Shown piece after piece: positions 23,501-38,900 of a stretch of DNA of 64,000 bases; the first letter of the stretch is position 1; the number at the start of each line of letters is the position of its first letter. Both the position numbers and the translations under genes were made by a program. Under the pieces are notes generated by a model. It worked only from the letters and a program-made list of their open reading frames with translations. It was not told the origin of the DNA and ran no database searches. This DNA comes from Climacium dendroides (taxonomy: Eukaryota > Streptophyta > Bryopsida > Hypnales > Climaciaceae), in assembly GCA_950106755.1 (NCBI GenBank), contig OX467091.1, forward strand, positions 15,641,538 through 15,705,537, written 5' to 3'.

Positions 23501-26500
23501 TTTGAAAACATTTATAATGAATTGAAATTAAAATTCATTATTATATACAAGAGGACCCTAAGTCCTTAAAAATAAATAAAAGTACCTTATTATCATCAAT
23601 TTTATACCACAAACCACTTGAATCCTTTACATAGCAAATATAATGTCCAAAAAATGAAGCATTCAACATATCAACATGAACCACTACAGCATAAAGTTTG
23701 TAAAGAAGAAGCTTGGTTTGCTTTTCACTCATATATGGAGACATATCCAACACCTCGGGAAATATAATTCTTTTGTTTAATTTTCCAAATTTTCCACTCT
23801 AAAATATATAAATTTTAAAATTGATGAGAATATATCTCAACAATAGTTTTAAAAATCAATGGCAATGTTTATTATATAATATATAAGTATTCTTTGATAT
23901 TTAGGAAATGAGCATTTATTAATATTTATGATTTAATCAATTATCATGATAATATGAAAATAAAATATTTATAATACTAATATATACATAAGTTAAAAGA
24001 GCATCTATGATTATCATGTCAATATGTCTTTTTATATGTAATACCTGAAAACGTTTAAGTGCGATGGTAAGAATATTGGGTGCTTCATACAAAGTTAGTT
24101 GTTTTTGAGCTTTTACATATGCATTACAACTGTGTAAACACAAGTAAACAAATGTCTAGTTTAAATTACAACAAGGATGTAATTTGTTTTTACTAGATTG
24201 ATGTTTACAACATTTTTAGACATTTACAAATAAGCTACAAAATAGAACAATGCCATTTTGATTAAAAATAATTTTGTTTGAGATTTTTGCAAAATAATAA
24301 TTTCCAATTCAAAATTAGAATATATGATGCAAATTTGCAATTTTGCATGTGTACCATTAATTATTTTCAATGATATTTAATAAAAAACAAATCAACTTCC
24401 AAAATTAGGAGTACCAAAAAATTTAGAAAATACGCACATGTCACATTTGTATTTATTATCACCATCTAGCATTTCAATGGTTGTAAATTGCGCTATTGCA
24501 TCTTCCAATGATTCAACAAGACCATGTATTTCTACAGCAAGATCCATCATACTTTCATAGCGATTTGATTCATATTTGCATTGCATGCACTTTACCTAAA
24601 GTTCAATAGGTAATTACAATTTTTGTTTGCAAATCAATAATACTATTTTGTACAAATACTTTAGCTTTCTAATAGTTTGGTTAGAAAATAAATAATTACA
24701 AGTGGGCCTATATTTTTGAGAAATTAGTGATCTAGTTTGCCTCCAAAATCTATATCTATATCTGTCTTTGTCCCTCTATTTCTCTCTATACATGATGATT
24801 GTCTAATTCATAGAAATTCAACTTGCTCAATACAATTTTGCATTTCTTCTTCAATAACTATGAACATACATTGCAAAGTTTTTGCCTTGACATTTTGACC
24901 ATTCTTACAAAATTTCTTGATTGTAGTATATAGAATCTAAAAAAAACACTGAAATATCCTTAGGCATTTGATAAATGAGTATATTAACAAAATAAAAATT
25001 ACCTGCGATTGCAAATGACCACCAAATATATGATGTATGAGGGTAGTTTCTTGAGTAGGAAGATCAATAATTTTTTCTCCTCCAACTTCATCCAAACAAA
25101 TTGATTGCATAGAATCAATGGCAAATCTGCCATATTATTTTTTTCAAATTCTAAGTTATTATGCTATAAAAATATAAAAAAATTGAAATAATTTATATTT
25201 AAAATATTGTAACATACTAGAATATATAAAAAAAAAATTTAATCTATTTTGAGATGATTGCAACATCAATTGAATGTAAAGAATCAATTTTCAAAATAAA
25301 CATATTAAAACTTTTATGCACTTTTATGAAGCTTGACCATGAGTATTATTTTACCTCATGAATTCGTGAGCATCTTCTTGCCTTCCATAACCTAAATTGT
25401 TGCTAATAAAACGAATTCGAGAAAGAATTCGTAGTGGTGAAAATGGATTTTGGCTATGTCTTACTTTATAAACATGGTTTTGAAGCTCACACATAAAGCA
25501 CCAATCATTTCTTCTACCTAATAAGCAAATTTATTAAAAAATTCTTAAGGCACGAGAGATTTTTTATTGATTTATTTTGATATAAGTCAAATCCAAATTA
25601 TGATGAAGCATAAAACATTAAAAGCAACATCAACAAAATAATGGAACTTACAATCCTCTCCATGACAACCATCAAGTAGGTATGCGGTAAGAGGCCGTGT
25701 ATATGTAAGACATTGAAGAACTACATTTGCAAAGCAACTGCACAAGACTTTGAAATATGAGCTAAAATAAGTAATTTGTGCTAAATAATACTAAAATTGT
25801 TTATTTTATTTTTAATTCAAAATACAGATTATCAATACTTTTAAACTATTTTTGAAGTCAATATGTACAAATTTACAAATTGTTTACTTTATACATAATT
25901 GATATCAACTATAGTACATAAAATAAACAACTATCATATAACTCTTTATTGATATTTTATGGAAGTTCAAGGTGTTCTCACACTATTGTATTGATTTTTA
26001 TATTAGTCATAGTGTAGTACTATGTACTGTTTTAAGAACCTTGAACTTCATACTATTTAAAGTAACTACATCTAAAATTGCATAAATGAAGAATTCAACA
26101 TAGTTTCCATTATCATATTGAATTTTTTGTGGGATCTTGTTGATAGTCAAATGAGGATTTTAGATTCTTTTAGAATACATTTTTTGGATAATGTATAAAT
26201 AAACTACAAACTTTTGAAGTGCTAAAAATAGTTATTTCTAAAAACAACCATAGATTCTCATAAATAGTGAGAATCCATCTTAGGCAAGAATTTACAATTT
26301 GAAAAGTGGTCAATTTTAAAAAGCAGTCAAAATTTGGTATAGTTAAGATGTCTATTTCATTTGGAATACCAAAATTAAGATGCCAAATTTGGAATAGTTA
26401 AGATGCCTTTTGCACTTGGAACAGAAGTAAGTTTTTTACATAATTATATTGAAAAAATCAATGAAAAAATCTCTACATGTACTGGATGAGGAAATTTACA

Positions 26501-28970
26501 CCAAATGAATATTTGCCTTAATGTATTGTGTACACTAAATGTAGAGATCTCATTGATAAAAATTGAAAAAAAATTGAATTTCTAATATTTATATTTATTT
26601 TACAAAGAATGTATTTTTCATATTCATACTATTTTAGGATTTTTCACATTTTTATATTTAACTTTGACGTTCAAAAGCTTAGATTGACTTTTAAGAGTAT
26701 TTAAAATACATATTTTTCACTTTTTTTTTATAAAATGTGCATACTACACAAAATGTAAGGTGGAAAATTCTTCAAATTTTTAATAAATTTTGAGAACTAG
26801 TGGCCAAATGGAGCAGAATTTTTAGCTCAAGTTTTGGTGGAAAGATGTGTCATTTAAGGCAAAACTTTTGCAAATCAAGTGCTTCATGCACATAATGGTG
26901 CATGATGGGAATTGGTACATCACAGTGTGAAATTATCTTATATTTTTTGTTTATTGAATTGAAATACACCAATTATAAATAATTTTTTAATTTTAAAAGA
27001 TAAATAAAATTTTAAAAATTAAAAATGATGCTTGAGGTAATTTATAGTATGGAATTTATATAAATCTATATACCTTTTCTTTCCCTTTTTTCCTACATAA
27101 ATATAATAAAAGAGATAGTAAAGTCTTCAAAGGTTAGAAAGATACCTATTTCCACAATTGATTAAACCACGAGGTTCATTTAATCCTTCCCATTCAAATA
27201 ACTTTAAAAAATATTTATAGGGAAACAATAGCTGCACAATAATAATTAAAAATATTCATTGATTATAATAAAGATTTAAATAAAATTTGACAACTATAAT
27301 TTTGTAATAGCCATAAAAAAATTAATAATTAACTTTGAATCTTAATCAAGGAAGACATTACACAAATTTATCAATGCATTTAATTCTTATATACATAAAT
27401 AATCAAAGATTTTGTAAACATAAATATAACATCACCAATGAAATTATATATTAATTAAAGTATATGATTGTAAAGAATGTATAAAATTACCGTTTTAGGT
27501 CTTGGAAAACTTCTTACTAGTGCAGGGGCATTAGTAGGAGCATTTACAAAATAACTTGCCAATTGTTCTTTTTCTTTCTTGATTTTTTTATTATGACTCT
27601 TAAAAAATCCCAAACTTATTGGATTTAATACTATTGTAGAATCTGCACTCTTTGATGTTTTCAATTGCTTTCCATTGCACATGTTTTCACTTTTATTTAC
27701 TTCACTTTCAATACTTTTTTGTTTTGGTATACGACATTCATTTTTGTGACTTTCTTTCCAATGAACCACTTGACATTCTGAAGAACTGTACATTCAAAAA
27801 TTTAGAACAATAATAACTATTCATATTGAATGATTGAAGAAGATAGATAAACATACATTAAATTTAAATTACTAAATTACATCAATATAATTTGAAACTA
27901 CAATATGAAATAACTATAATGAAAACATACTATCAAGCCTTCAATACATTGAGAAGTTTATCCTTCATTGAAGTAAATCCCACAATGATTAATTATTTCA
28001 AAAGATGGTATAAAATAAAATATCTCTAATTAAACTCTTAGTTGGATTTTTACAGTATTCAATTCAACACATTTTAAATAAATATCAAGATTCCATAATC
28101 TAAATTAAAATTTCAAATACAAAAAGATATGTCAAATTTGAATAAAATTAGAATGAATTGTTGTTTATTTAAAACAATCAAACTTCAATTCTAATTCATA
28201 ATTGTACGGTAAAGTTGTTATAATTTCAATTGTCTTTATGTTTGAATTTATTTTATTTTAATAATTCTATCAACAAAATATTGAAAAATATTTCATCAAT
28301 AATTTTAGAAATATTTTATTATTATAGAAAATAATAAATTGATTTTAGTATGAATTACTTTATAAAAATAAAAAATTTATAAACAATGTAGATAGAAATA
28401 TGCCATTAAAATTATGGAATATATTATTGCCTACCTAATTACCATTTGAAAATGACAATTATGATAAATCTTGCTCAAGTATTTTATTTACAACTATTAT
28501 ATTTTTCAATGTCAATAAACAAAAGCTAATAGAAAATACTTAAAATATTAAAAATAATTAAGACAATTCTAGAGCTAATTAAAAAATATTTCAATGTTGA
28601 ATTGCTAATCAAATAAACAAAAGACACAACATTAATCAATATTTTGTTACTACTATATGAGTCATAGAAGAACTTATTAAAATAAATAAATTAAATACCA
28701 ATATTTTGTTGATTTGCATCTTGAACACCTTCGAGTGGTAGGATTTTGGCATATGACACAATTGCTATGAGTGACCAACATTGACTTGTAATGTACTTCA
28801 ACTTTTTCTTCTCTTTCAACAGCTCCAAAACTAGTTTCAAACTTATGGCTCTTCTTAGATCTTCGATTAGATTTTGAAGTCACGTGGTGTGCAAAAGCCA
28901 ATGATACAATTACTATAACAACTAATGCAAATAAAATAGCAGGTATCTCTGAATCTATCCATCCATGCAT
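20520..28970 (-). CDS. UBP: Ubiquitin-specific protease, UBP15/16 type with MYND finger
   Basis: A cysteine protease that removes ubiquitin from proteins. Twelve exons: 28970-28699, 27785-27491, 27231-27146, 25737-25652, 25517-25355, 25126-25003, 24595-24438, 24129-24045, 23798-23586, 23319-23258, 22875-22691, 22366-20520. The joined frame gives 1191 aa. Residues 9-27 form a membrane segment and 71-108 a MYND zinc finger (C71, C74, C82, C85, C91, C95, H104, C108), whose fifth Cys is split by intron 1. The Cys box [16 protein letters not shown] holds the likely nucleophile C219. [13 protein letters not shown] follows, and the His box has H475 in FFGHYICY with WYKIDD after it. The catalytic domain ends near 514. 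The remaining ~680 residues are Ser/Asn-rich and longer than in Arabidopsis UBP16 (about 1000 aa in all). The end of exon 7 uses GTGCG, because only that donor keeps KCDICNAYVK in frame. An in-frame TAG sits just before the ATG. Confidence 0.93.
25962..26049. repeat. Small fold-back element in UBP intron 3
   Basis: GAAGTTCAAGGTGTTCT at 25962-25978 is inverted as AAGAACCTTGAACTTC at 26034-26049, giving an 88-base hairpin-like unit inside the 1.4-kb third intron. It resembles a tiny inverted-repeat element. No target duplication is evident. Confidence 0.6.
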
Positions 28971-31900
28971 CTAACCTTCAAAACTCTTTGTGCCCCAACG
29001 GTATGAACCTCAATTTTAAAAATAGCCACATCTAGGGTTCTCTACTACTCAATAAATTTTAGTCAACAATTTGACACCTTGCAGTTGACACAAAAGAGAA
29101 TAAAAATGATCTAATTCTTAACGATGTTTTTTGTTTGTCAAATTCATTGATTCCCATTCAAAAAACAATAATTGAAATTAAATCTAATACTACCTTGCAA
29201 TTGCACTACAATATTTTTTTTCATAGTTTTTTGGTCAGATATTAAAACCTCAAATAAAAGAATTTTGACTTTGAATGTTAAATATGAAGAAGACAACTTT
29301 CTTCAACTTTTTAAAGTTGATGTAACGAGGAACCTATATATTTTCTATAGATAGTTATGTGTGCTCATAATTTGCAATTTACTTTGAATCGATTTGTCTA
29401 ATTTTTTTTTGTATAGATGATTTCATTGCACAATGTTAAGATCTACATGTTGACACTATAATACATGGTTGATCTAGAGGTTGAAACCCTAATTTCATGG
29501 GAGCCTTTGCTTGTAAAAAAGATGATAACTCGGTGCTAAATTTACCAAATATCTTGAAATTACACCAAAAATTGTACAATTACTTTTACTTCAAGACTAT
29601 TGGTCAATAAATACAAATACCAAAAAATTTAAATTTAAATTTTTTTTCCATATATGTGAATGGTTTTGTATGAACTTAAATTTTTTTGCAATTTTTAATA
29701 GTATCTTTAGTTGCTATACGTTTTGGTGTAAGATAGCCAAACCTAAAAATAACATTATCTTTAAAATTCTCCCCACTAGAAAGGATATATCTCAAAAAAT
29801 GATCAAAATTACTTAGCATTTAGATAAATTGAGGGAAATAGTTTTCTAACAGTTTTAGGTAAAGTTCTAAAGTTTACATTGTAGGATACCTATAAGTGAT
29901 AATTTTATAGCTAGAATCTATTAATCCATTGACTTTATAAATTGAACATCACATGTCTCAAAAATTGACAAGTCTTAATATTTAATTGGAGAAGAAAAAA
30001 TATGAATGGACCAAATTCTTTCACATAATTAAGTCAATTAATTACACTTATATCATAGTTGCTTGGAAAACTATAATTGATGCCTTTTGTGATCTAAAAT
30101 CAACACTAAGACATTAAAAAAATACTAACAACACCTTCAATTGGCATAAAGGTGTCAATTATCATATTTGAAATCATGACTCCCTATTATGATACTAGGA
30201 TTTCTTTAGTAGCTAAATTTTGTATCTTGATTGCAATTACTAAATCCTCACAATACCTTTGTTAGGGCCTTTGCATGCCTTCACTAAAACTTCATACATC
30301 CAACTAATGAAGGTTCCATTCACAAGTTTGTTCAAACCTCCTTCTTCAAATCTATATCTCTACAATACAATACCTCAAACACCTTGAACCACTTACAAAT
30401 TCTTTAAAAAGAAATCGCATTATTTGAGGCAATAGATAGTAAGAGTTTAGAACTACCAACAAAGGTTCATTCAATCATGGTCACAACCATTTTTCTTTAG
30501 AAATTCCACAAAGCACTTGTAATGAATCTCTCTTGAACTATCTCAACAACTCTTGCTTTATGTTTATCATTCTTTGTTTGTCTTTTTTTTTTTTTTTTGT
30601 TCAAGTTTCTAATTTTGGGCATTTTTCTTCATCTTTATTCACTTCTTTGGTTGCAACTCATGTTTCTCAAAAAGCAATGAAGTCATCAAAAGTGAATAGA
30701 ATAGATTTTGTCCACTAAATTAATTAGTGAATTTTATTAAAATATTATTTTATAATATTAAAACTTTAAAATTTTATTGAAATTAAAATAAAATAAAAAT
30801 CTAATTTATTCTTTATATATAAGAAATGATAGATATTTTCCAACATCTATTATAGGCATGATAACTAATATAGTCACTAAAGATGTACTCATCTAATCAT
30901 TGGATTATATAGGAATAAAATAATAGACGATTTTTGGTCATCAACACATTCAAAACCACTACCACCTCTACTTACTTCTTTGGCACCTTTGACCTTGGCT
31001 CAATAGCTTTGACCTTGGCACACCAATAAAGTATTCATGATTTCAAACCCAAGCATTAACATAGTGCTTACCACCATAGTTCACCCAACTATGGTGATGA
31101 CTACTACCACTACAAGCTATTGTTAAACAAAAGCAATTTATATCACATGACATTGCATTAAATTGCATTATGAGAAATTCAAATCAAAGCATATAAAAAT
31201 AGGAGTTATGTAGAGGAAAGCAAACATTTGTGGCTCAAACCCCACCAAGAAATGTCCCGTTCATTTTCCACAAGGGTTATTTCCCATAATCTCCTCTTAG
31301 GAGCATGAAATCCACATAATTGATGATTTTCATAATCATCACTCACATATTTCATCCATTTCTAAACATGCATCACAAAACCTCCTAAAAATTAACACAC
31401 ATTCCTTGTTGGACTTCACCCTGTTTATTTTCAGAATTTCCTCTGCCTCAATGATTGCCCTAAACAAAATATCTTAATATGTTCTCATCTGATAATGTTA
31501 TTTCAGAGGTCTGCAATACCCATTCGGTTGAATCCCCTTGTTGCCACCACAAGATTCGTTTCCAAGTATCCAACATCTAGATTTCAAGCAAAATGTTTGC
31601 TTGAATGGTTTGAACAAAGAGATATCCACTGGTTGCATGGCATCAAATGATGCAAAAACAACGAGAGAGAGAGAGAAGGATTGGACCTACATATTTGCAG
31701 TGTTCAGCAGATCCATAGTCACATGGATACATGGTCATCAATGCAAAACATTAAGATACAGTAAGTGCACTTGTAATTAATACTAGCAGCATTGTTACAA
31801 GTAAAATATTTTCATTTGGATGCCGTTGGCAAATTAAAGAGGATTCCAACAAACTGGAACCTATGATGTGAACAAGTTATAGAATTTCAAAGTGTTGTTT

Positions 31901-32600
31901 GTAGGTGTACCAAACCAAGCATTAGACTCATGTTTTGAATGTGTATATTTTCTACCATAAATACATGAGGTAACACCACCTAAAAGCTGACACTTTTTCT
32001 AGTCTTACCTCAAAGGTTGAATGACCAAAAATATTTGATGAGATTACTAGCAAATTCAAGAGAAATGCAATTCAAGTGGTTTTGTAATACTCTAGAAATA
32101 TTTTACAAATTTTCAATGTTGAGAATATACAGTAGCCTATGCATAACACTAGATAAACACCCTGGATGGACACCTTGAAGCACAAAATGTCTCAAACTCT
32201 CACTGGTTACTTTTGAAAAGTTATGGTGGATTTGCATCATGGAAGTGTTCATTAAATATGGCCATTTTTCAGGTGTCAGAACAAAAAGTGTTGCAATTAG
32301 GTGCTTCTACCTTACCTCAAGAGGGACCAAAGTTGTATTCTCCTCCATTCATGGCCTCCACTTGCCCTCCACTTGATTGGGGATTGGAGAGAAACAAATC
32401 TGCAAGGAGAGCGTGCCACCCAACTTCCCAACCCTCCATTCATTCTGTCAAGGGAATGGGGATGAAAGTAAATACTGTAATTCAACAATTTCACCAAAGT
32501 CACTGAGACTCTCCAAATTGTAGAATTGTAAGTCAAGGATAGAAGCCCCTCAGAATGTTCGACATGAATGAAATCACTATATAGCAAAGGAAATATTACA
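28971..32600. other. Intergenic region between UBP and COPG
   Basis: The first part is the UBP promoter and leader; the minus strand carries AACCCTAGA about 65 bases before the start codon, similar to the plant telo-box. Between about 29.2 and 31.2 kb I see only AT-rich sequence. From about 31.5 kb the base composition becomes more balanced toward the end of the COPG gene. An open frame on the plus strand (32213-32506, 97 codons) has no recognisable family and overlaps the probable COPG 3' end region. Confidence 0.4.
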
Positions 32601-32910
32601 GAGGCATCATGCTCATAAGTATGAAGCTCTATTGCAAAATTGCAGGGCGCTGGTGAAGAGCGCCCACAAGAGCTGTTTGCAGCCTAGTACAAGGCATTGT
32701 ATGCAAAAGAACTAACGCGATCATTCTCAGACCAGATTCTCTAAATGATGGATTGTTAGTCACCAACAACTTGATTAAGGATCAGGAACTTTGAACTTGG
32801 TAAGCTGATACGTATATTGTGAAGCAGGGATGAAATGCCGTAGAAGTTGCCATGGGTGGCGGAGACAATCCCTTCAATTCATATCAGGATGCAGCAAATG
32901 ACATCAACTT

Positions 32911-35900
32911 CTAAGAGTTGATGATCTCATGAATGATGTCACTGACTGCAGGATCTTCAGACCGGACTGCGAGTTTCATAGCAACCTGCTTTTGCGAATC
33001 TATGCCAAGTGATAGGCGAACCAGCACTTGAATGTCGCCTAGAAATTTTCCAGCTAACAAGCAAGTATGGGACCTTGCATTGCTTGGTACAACATCTGTT
33101 GCCTGCAAGTTAAAAACTTTCTCAGAGTCAATGAATATTTCTGAAAATGAAATGGGGAAAAATGGACATCACAAGCATTGATAGGGGTGTATCTAAGGTC
33201 AATTCAACATACATACCTCACACGTTTGCATCCCAAGGATTGCAGTAACAGCTTGTACAGCATCTTGCAAACTCTCCCTCATACCAAGACTGTACTCATC
33301 AACCCGTTCCAGCTCTGCGTCTAGAGAATCCCAGGCATTTCTGAAGTTTGACACTCCTGCCTTCAGGATGTAATCCGCAGCAGTGACCTGTGCACAACAA
33401 TTGAGATGACTGAAACCCTTCGTCACAGAACCATTTGCCCAAATATCGATATGCTGTCTTCGTATGTTGTACTAAAGGATTATTGGTCCAGATATGGTCA
33501 ATGACATTATTGTACTTGGATAAATGGCCAAATCGGAGAGAACAGGAAAGCGACTCCTATGGTCCAACCTCTTAAAATTAGAGAGTAATTCAAACATGTA
33601 AAGAAACAAACGCTGATAAATACAAAAGATGCCCCACCTCCGAGTCTTCTAGTTGATATTCATCCTCGTACCCTTCTTCATCTGCGTCACCTGTACTGGG
33701 ATCCACCTGAGATGCATACACGCAGGCTCACATCAGGCTATGCCTTCCAATTGGACTTGAGATTTGTAGCTCGTAATTGAAGCGCACTAACCACAATCCA
33801 AATAACTCCTCATCAGAAAACAACCAAAGACAAAATGCATACCTCTTTGACATAGAACCTCAGTGTATTGGAAAACTTTCCAAGCGAGCAGGCCCCCTCC
33901 GGTTTCTCAAAAGCAACAAAAGCCTGACCAAGTACTCCACATGCCATTGATGCTAAAGGTTTCGTGGCCACCTGATTAAAATCTTCCCCCTCTATGATTT
34001 CCATGACAACACTTACCTGTATGTAAACAGAATAAATGGTTTCTTGTCAAAGTCAGTCCGTGCAACCCATCCTTGACAAGTTTGGAAAACACAAAAGACA
34101 TGGAAAACCAACAACTCGCTTCTGGTACTACTACACCAGCGTTGGAAGTTTCTCACGGCTTACATTTTCTAGAAGCTGCTCGGCAATCGTGTTGGTACAG
34201 TTGAACTGAAAGACGATATGACCAGGGTACACATGCTTGACCACGCTCACAGCATATTCCGTTTCTGCTTCGGTTAGCTCCACAGGAGCAGATGACTGGG
34301 CAAAGCTCAGAAATCGGAGTCAGCTTACAACCAGTGAAGACATAAGGAATCTTCCGAATCGTAAAATATTAAGCCTAAGTAAACACAAGAGCATGATGTG
34401 CGAAAGAAATGAACTGTAACTAAAATGAGAACCAATTACGCGAAAAATCGGACAGAAATTGTACACCACTACCTCCATAATAAATTCATCTACTAAAACG
34501 GCACCAAGAAGGAAGGATGTAGCACCTTAAAAAGTTTTCCAAAGGCTGCAAACTGGGGGATTGAGTTCAATAGTTTCTCGTAAGCCTCAAATGCATTTGA
34601 GGCTCCACCATTGGCTGCTGCCTTTTGACTAGCATCCTTGGCAGCCTTCTTTTCCCTACTTGTAGGAGCCTTCTTCTCCACCTGTGGAAGGGACTTCACA
34701 TCCTTAGGAACTGCTGCCAAGTCAAACGGCCTTTCACTTGGCTCCTGAAAAAACATTTGAAAAGTTAGCATACAGGGTAGCAAATGTCATCCTCATTAAG
34801 ATGAACTTTCTCAAACAAGATCGAAAATGTAACTCGATGCTAGCGGGCGATAGAATTCGCTTACATATGATTGTAAACTCGCTTCCAAGTTTGCCAAGGG
34901 CACATCCAATCCCTGAGACAAGAATGCTTGAGGATCATCCTGAATGGCTTCTGGTCCATCTGAAAGAAGGCTTAAATAGAGAGTAGCTCTATCTCGCACC
35001 TGTCAGAAAATTCCATTGCATCCCTGAGAAAAAAACTCCTTATATGCATTTCAAAGGACTCGCAAAGACTACATTACTAGACAGATCGAATCTTTAATGA
35101 CTCCCTGGCTAAAAAATGCGTTACAAAACGAAGTATTTGGAACCTTTTTGTAACAGCACCAAATATTCTACGATCAATTCACAGTAAATTGAACAGTTGA
35201 AGAGAATAATAATACGATATTTAAATCGTCAAATAGTACTGCCGGCAGAGAGTCCATTCTCATCTCTAACATAAACACAAGCACTGAAAGGTACCTCATC
35301 ATCATTGTCGTACAAACATCTCCGCAACAGTATAAGAATCCGTGGCCTCAATTCCTCGACTACTACTCCAAACTTTGCCAAAGCACTGACAGCACTTGCA
35401 CGCACTGTTGCATTCTCCAAAATAACACGGTTGTACACATAGCGGATATACTTGCTTGGATCAGCAGTTTTAGGCCCCTCGTTACCAAGGAGATGCAGGA
35501 TCTGATACACTCAGAAGGAAACAGTCAAAAGGACGTTGCTCACACTAGAAAAATATATTATAATAACAAGATCGTCTTTAGATTAAGAGGAAAACAACAA
35601 AGGAGAAGTGCTCCTCTCTTGAATTTTCTCAACGAACAAATTTCTCACGGTATGCAGCAGCATATCACAACACTAACCTGGGTAGATAGGTATGTGAATT
35701 CGCAGTCTTCTATAAATTCACAGAGATGAGAAAGTCCGCCCTCCTTCGCATCTGGAATTTCACGAATGAGGATAAGGATAGAGTCAACGATTGCTTTCTT
35801 GTAGTCGAATCCTCCTTCCTCCCTCAAGATATTGCTTAAGAAATTCATCCTGCAAAAAGAGAAATGTGGTCATTCCACTTGCGTTCACATAAAAATTACC

Positions 35901-38900
35901 AGTTGTATCAAGCATGCGTAATTAAGCAGTTACAAGATTTAAGTCATCGTCAATCAGCGAGTTATCCAAGTAGAGCTCCAAATAACTAGAAGTGTCTCAG
36001 GAACTAGGAGTCGAGTGCTTGAATTATAGAGCGAGACGGTAAAATACGTCACATGGTAGATTTAGTGATTTACGACCAAAAAAACAAGGAGAAAACTCTG
36101 AGAAATAATTAAATGAGGAAATCGAGAACAAGACAACGGCCAAGCTGAAACAGGTATACATCAACATGATACTCACAACGAGCGGTATTTTTGAGGGAAC
36201 TTCAGACACAAAGAGCGGATGGCTTCCACCACCACAATCTTGAACTCATCAGCAATATCAGACATGAAGTTCGTAATCTGCTTCATCAGCCGGTCAACAC
36301 TTGATTCATTGCCGGTCTTCAGCAATGTAGTGATGGCAAGAGTAGCAATGCTGCGGTTCTGATCAGAAATGAGACTTTCCATGTCAATGTTACAGCTAGT
36401 GACCGCCAATGGTTGAGTCATCGCAACCTGAGAAGACATATCCAATGAAACAATAGGCTTAGTAGACGCAGCTGACAACTATATATGAGAAATATGAGAA
36501 CCTTTTGCCAATTCCCATCTGCAGTAATATTCATCTTCTTAAGATTGTAGACATTTAAAATTATTCAGGAAATATAATAAGGTGCTCAGCAATCACTGGG
36601 CCTTGCCGGAACCTTCCTAGTTCCTACCAAGAAAGCATCTATCAAGACTTCCATACTCTTGAGGATGAAAAGATTGATCCTCATTAACATTCAAGGAAAC
36701 AGCCATGTCAGATACGAGTAGTAGCACAACTTGCAAACGAAATAATACACCTGATTATCCACATAATTTCTAGCGAGAACAAGACTCACCTTGTTAAGAG
36801 TTCGCACAGCCGCAAAGCGCAAAACTGGCTTGGATGAGCTCAGAAACAATTGCAGTACAGTAATCGCTGGCGTAAGCTCTCGACTAGTAACACCGCTCAA
36901 TTCAGTGATAGCACGAGCAGCCTCAAAGATGACCATATCTGTTTTGTGCCTCAGACAGCTCTCCAGAAAATCATAGAATGGTCTGTCTCCAGTTTGAGCA
37001 TTCGGACCTGACTCTGAAATGACCTGGAAAAATTCAACGAGTATTTCAAAGGACTCATCAAAGGTGAGGTAGTGATTGGTAAGTCCACCCAATATTGAAA
37101 TCCAAGAGAGGCGTTCTCCTATAGTACATTAATGAGCCACATTAGAGTACCTGGCATGTGTAGCGGATGAGCAGGCACTGAGCCAAGGGCGACCGAACAT
37201 TGCCCCTCGTAAGATTGCTCACTAGCTTGCTCAGAGCCAATCGATCATTTTGACGGATCTGCAAAACAAGAAATAGAATCATGAGTCCACCTCTAATGCA
37301 AGATCAGAACCTAGAGGTGTTTGTACATATTGAATGAAAACCAGGGAACATGAACGCAGTACCGAACACAGTAGTACCGAAACAAACAATTACAAACCTA
37401 CATAAAATAAGAAAAAACTAGAAGCAGTCTGAGCACCATATTTCAAAAATATAGCTTAGAAAATTCTCAAAGTACACAGTTACTTGCGAAAAGAAATCTT
37501 AAAGATATACTGGGGAAGGGGCCCAGACCTGATGAAGCAATGCCAAACCGTGGAACTGGACGAGTGGCGCCTTAGACTGAACAGCTTCTTGGACTTCATT
37601 ACTCCATCTCTTCACGATTTCGGGATTGCTCTAAAAAATTACATATTCAAAAAGGTATTGCTTAAAGCATGTTAACCAGAGACGACTCACTGACGCATAT
37701 GTTTTGGAGAGTACCGCATAACAATAAAACCACAAATGGAGGTTCAAATATACTTAGAAGCTGCAGCTCGATACTGACTGTCCAAGCTGCTCTGCAAGAT
37801 AAAATACCCTCGCAATGGGCCGCAAGTGCCAAACCAGATAGTAGGTTCATGAAAGTAGTAATCTCTCATAAACACTGTACCTGAAGAAGATGGATACCGC
37901 TGACAAGAGCAGCGCTCGAAACAACGGGATTCTTGTCAACCACAGCCTGCTTAAGATACCGCTCGATTTGGCCCAGTAACCCACCGTCGGTGATTCTACA
38001 CAGCACCCGAATGGCATTCGCGCGATAAAGGTCTGTCTTGCTGTTCATATCCTTCATTAAAGAGCTAGTCACAATAATTACCTGCAACGACTTGTGTTGG
38101 TCAATCTGCCACAGAGCCTTAACTGAACAAACGAAGATTCTAATGCATTTGAGATGTTGAGAGGACATTTTGGTAGCTTATCGCATCCTCTGATTTTATC
38201 GTAGGACAATTAAATAGTACAAGATCCAATCGCTACTGAACAGTATCTCACCGCATCTGCAACCATCTGATAAGGCCTTTCTAAAAGAAGAATATAGTCG
38301 AGATAGTTCGATACACGTGAGCTATATTCCTTCACACATGATCTATGGTACAACTGGCTTCTAGTCAAGCAAGTGAAGGTTATTATCGGTTTCGCTCCTT
38401 TTAAATTTTCAGTGGTGAAAGCAGTAAAATATGCTACATCAGTTCTTCCCTATGCAGAGTTCAATAGAAAAATCTTACAATTTGAACATAATGTAATACG
38501 TGGGTAAGCTAACCACGAAACAGTTATCACTAGTAAATGTACAAACAGAAGCACGTTAATCAGGATGTCCTCACCATAAGTATTTGCTCCAAGTAGTGGC
38601 CTCAGTTGGTAGCACCATGTATAAACTTCGATTCTCAAAAATCGCCACTAATTGACAAAGAAAATCGTATGCTCATAAACAGAAACGAAGAAGTTTTGCC
38701 TACCTCATCACTGGAAGGAGAAATCTCTTTGATCATAAGATATACCATCCTTCGTAAGCCAATGTCCTTCGACTGGAATAGTTTCGTGGTAGCGAAAAAG
38801 ACCTCAGTCGCCTCATTCTGATTCCAAAAGCTCAAAGTTTAATAATAACGTCACTAAACCCTATGTCCTAGAATGGTACTACACAAGCATTCCCACATCA

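Noticed and set aside
32213..32587. Overlapping frames of 97 (plus) and 91 (minus) codons downstream of COPG.
   Set aside because: Both lie in the probable 3' region of COPG, overlap each other and match no family I know.
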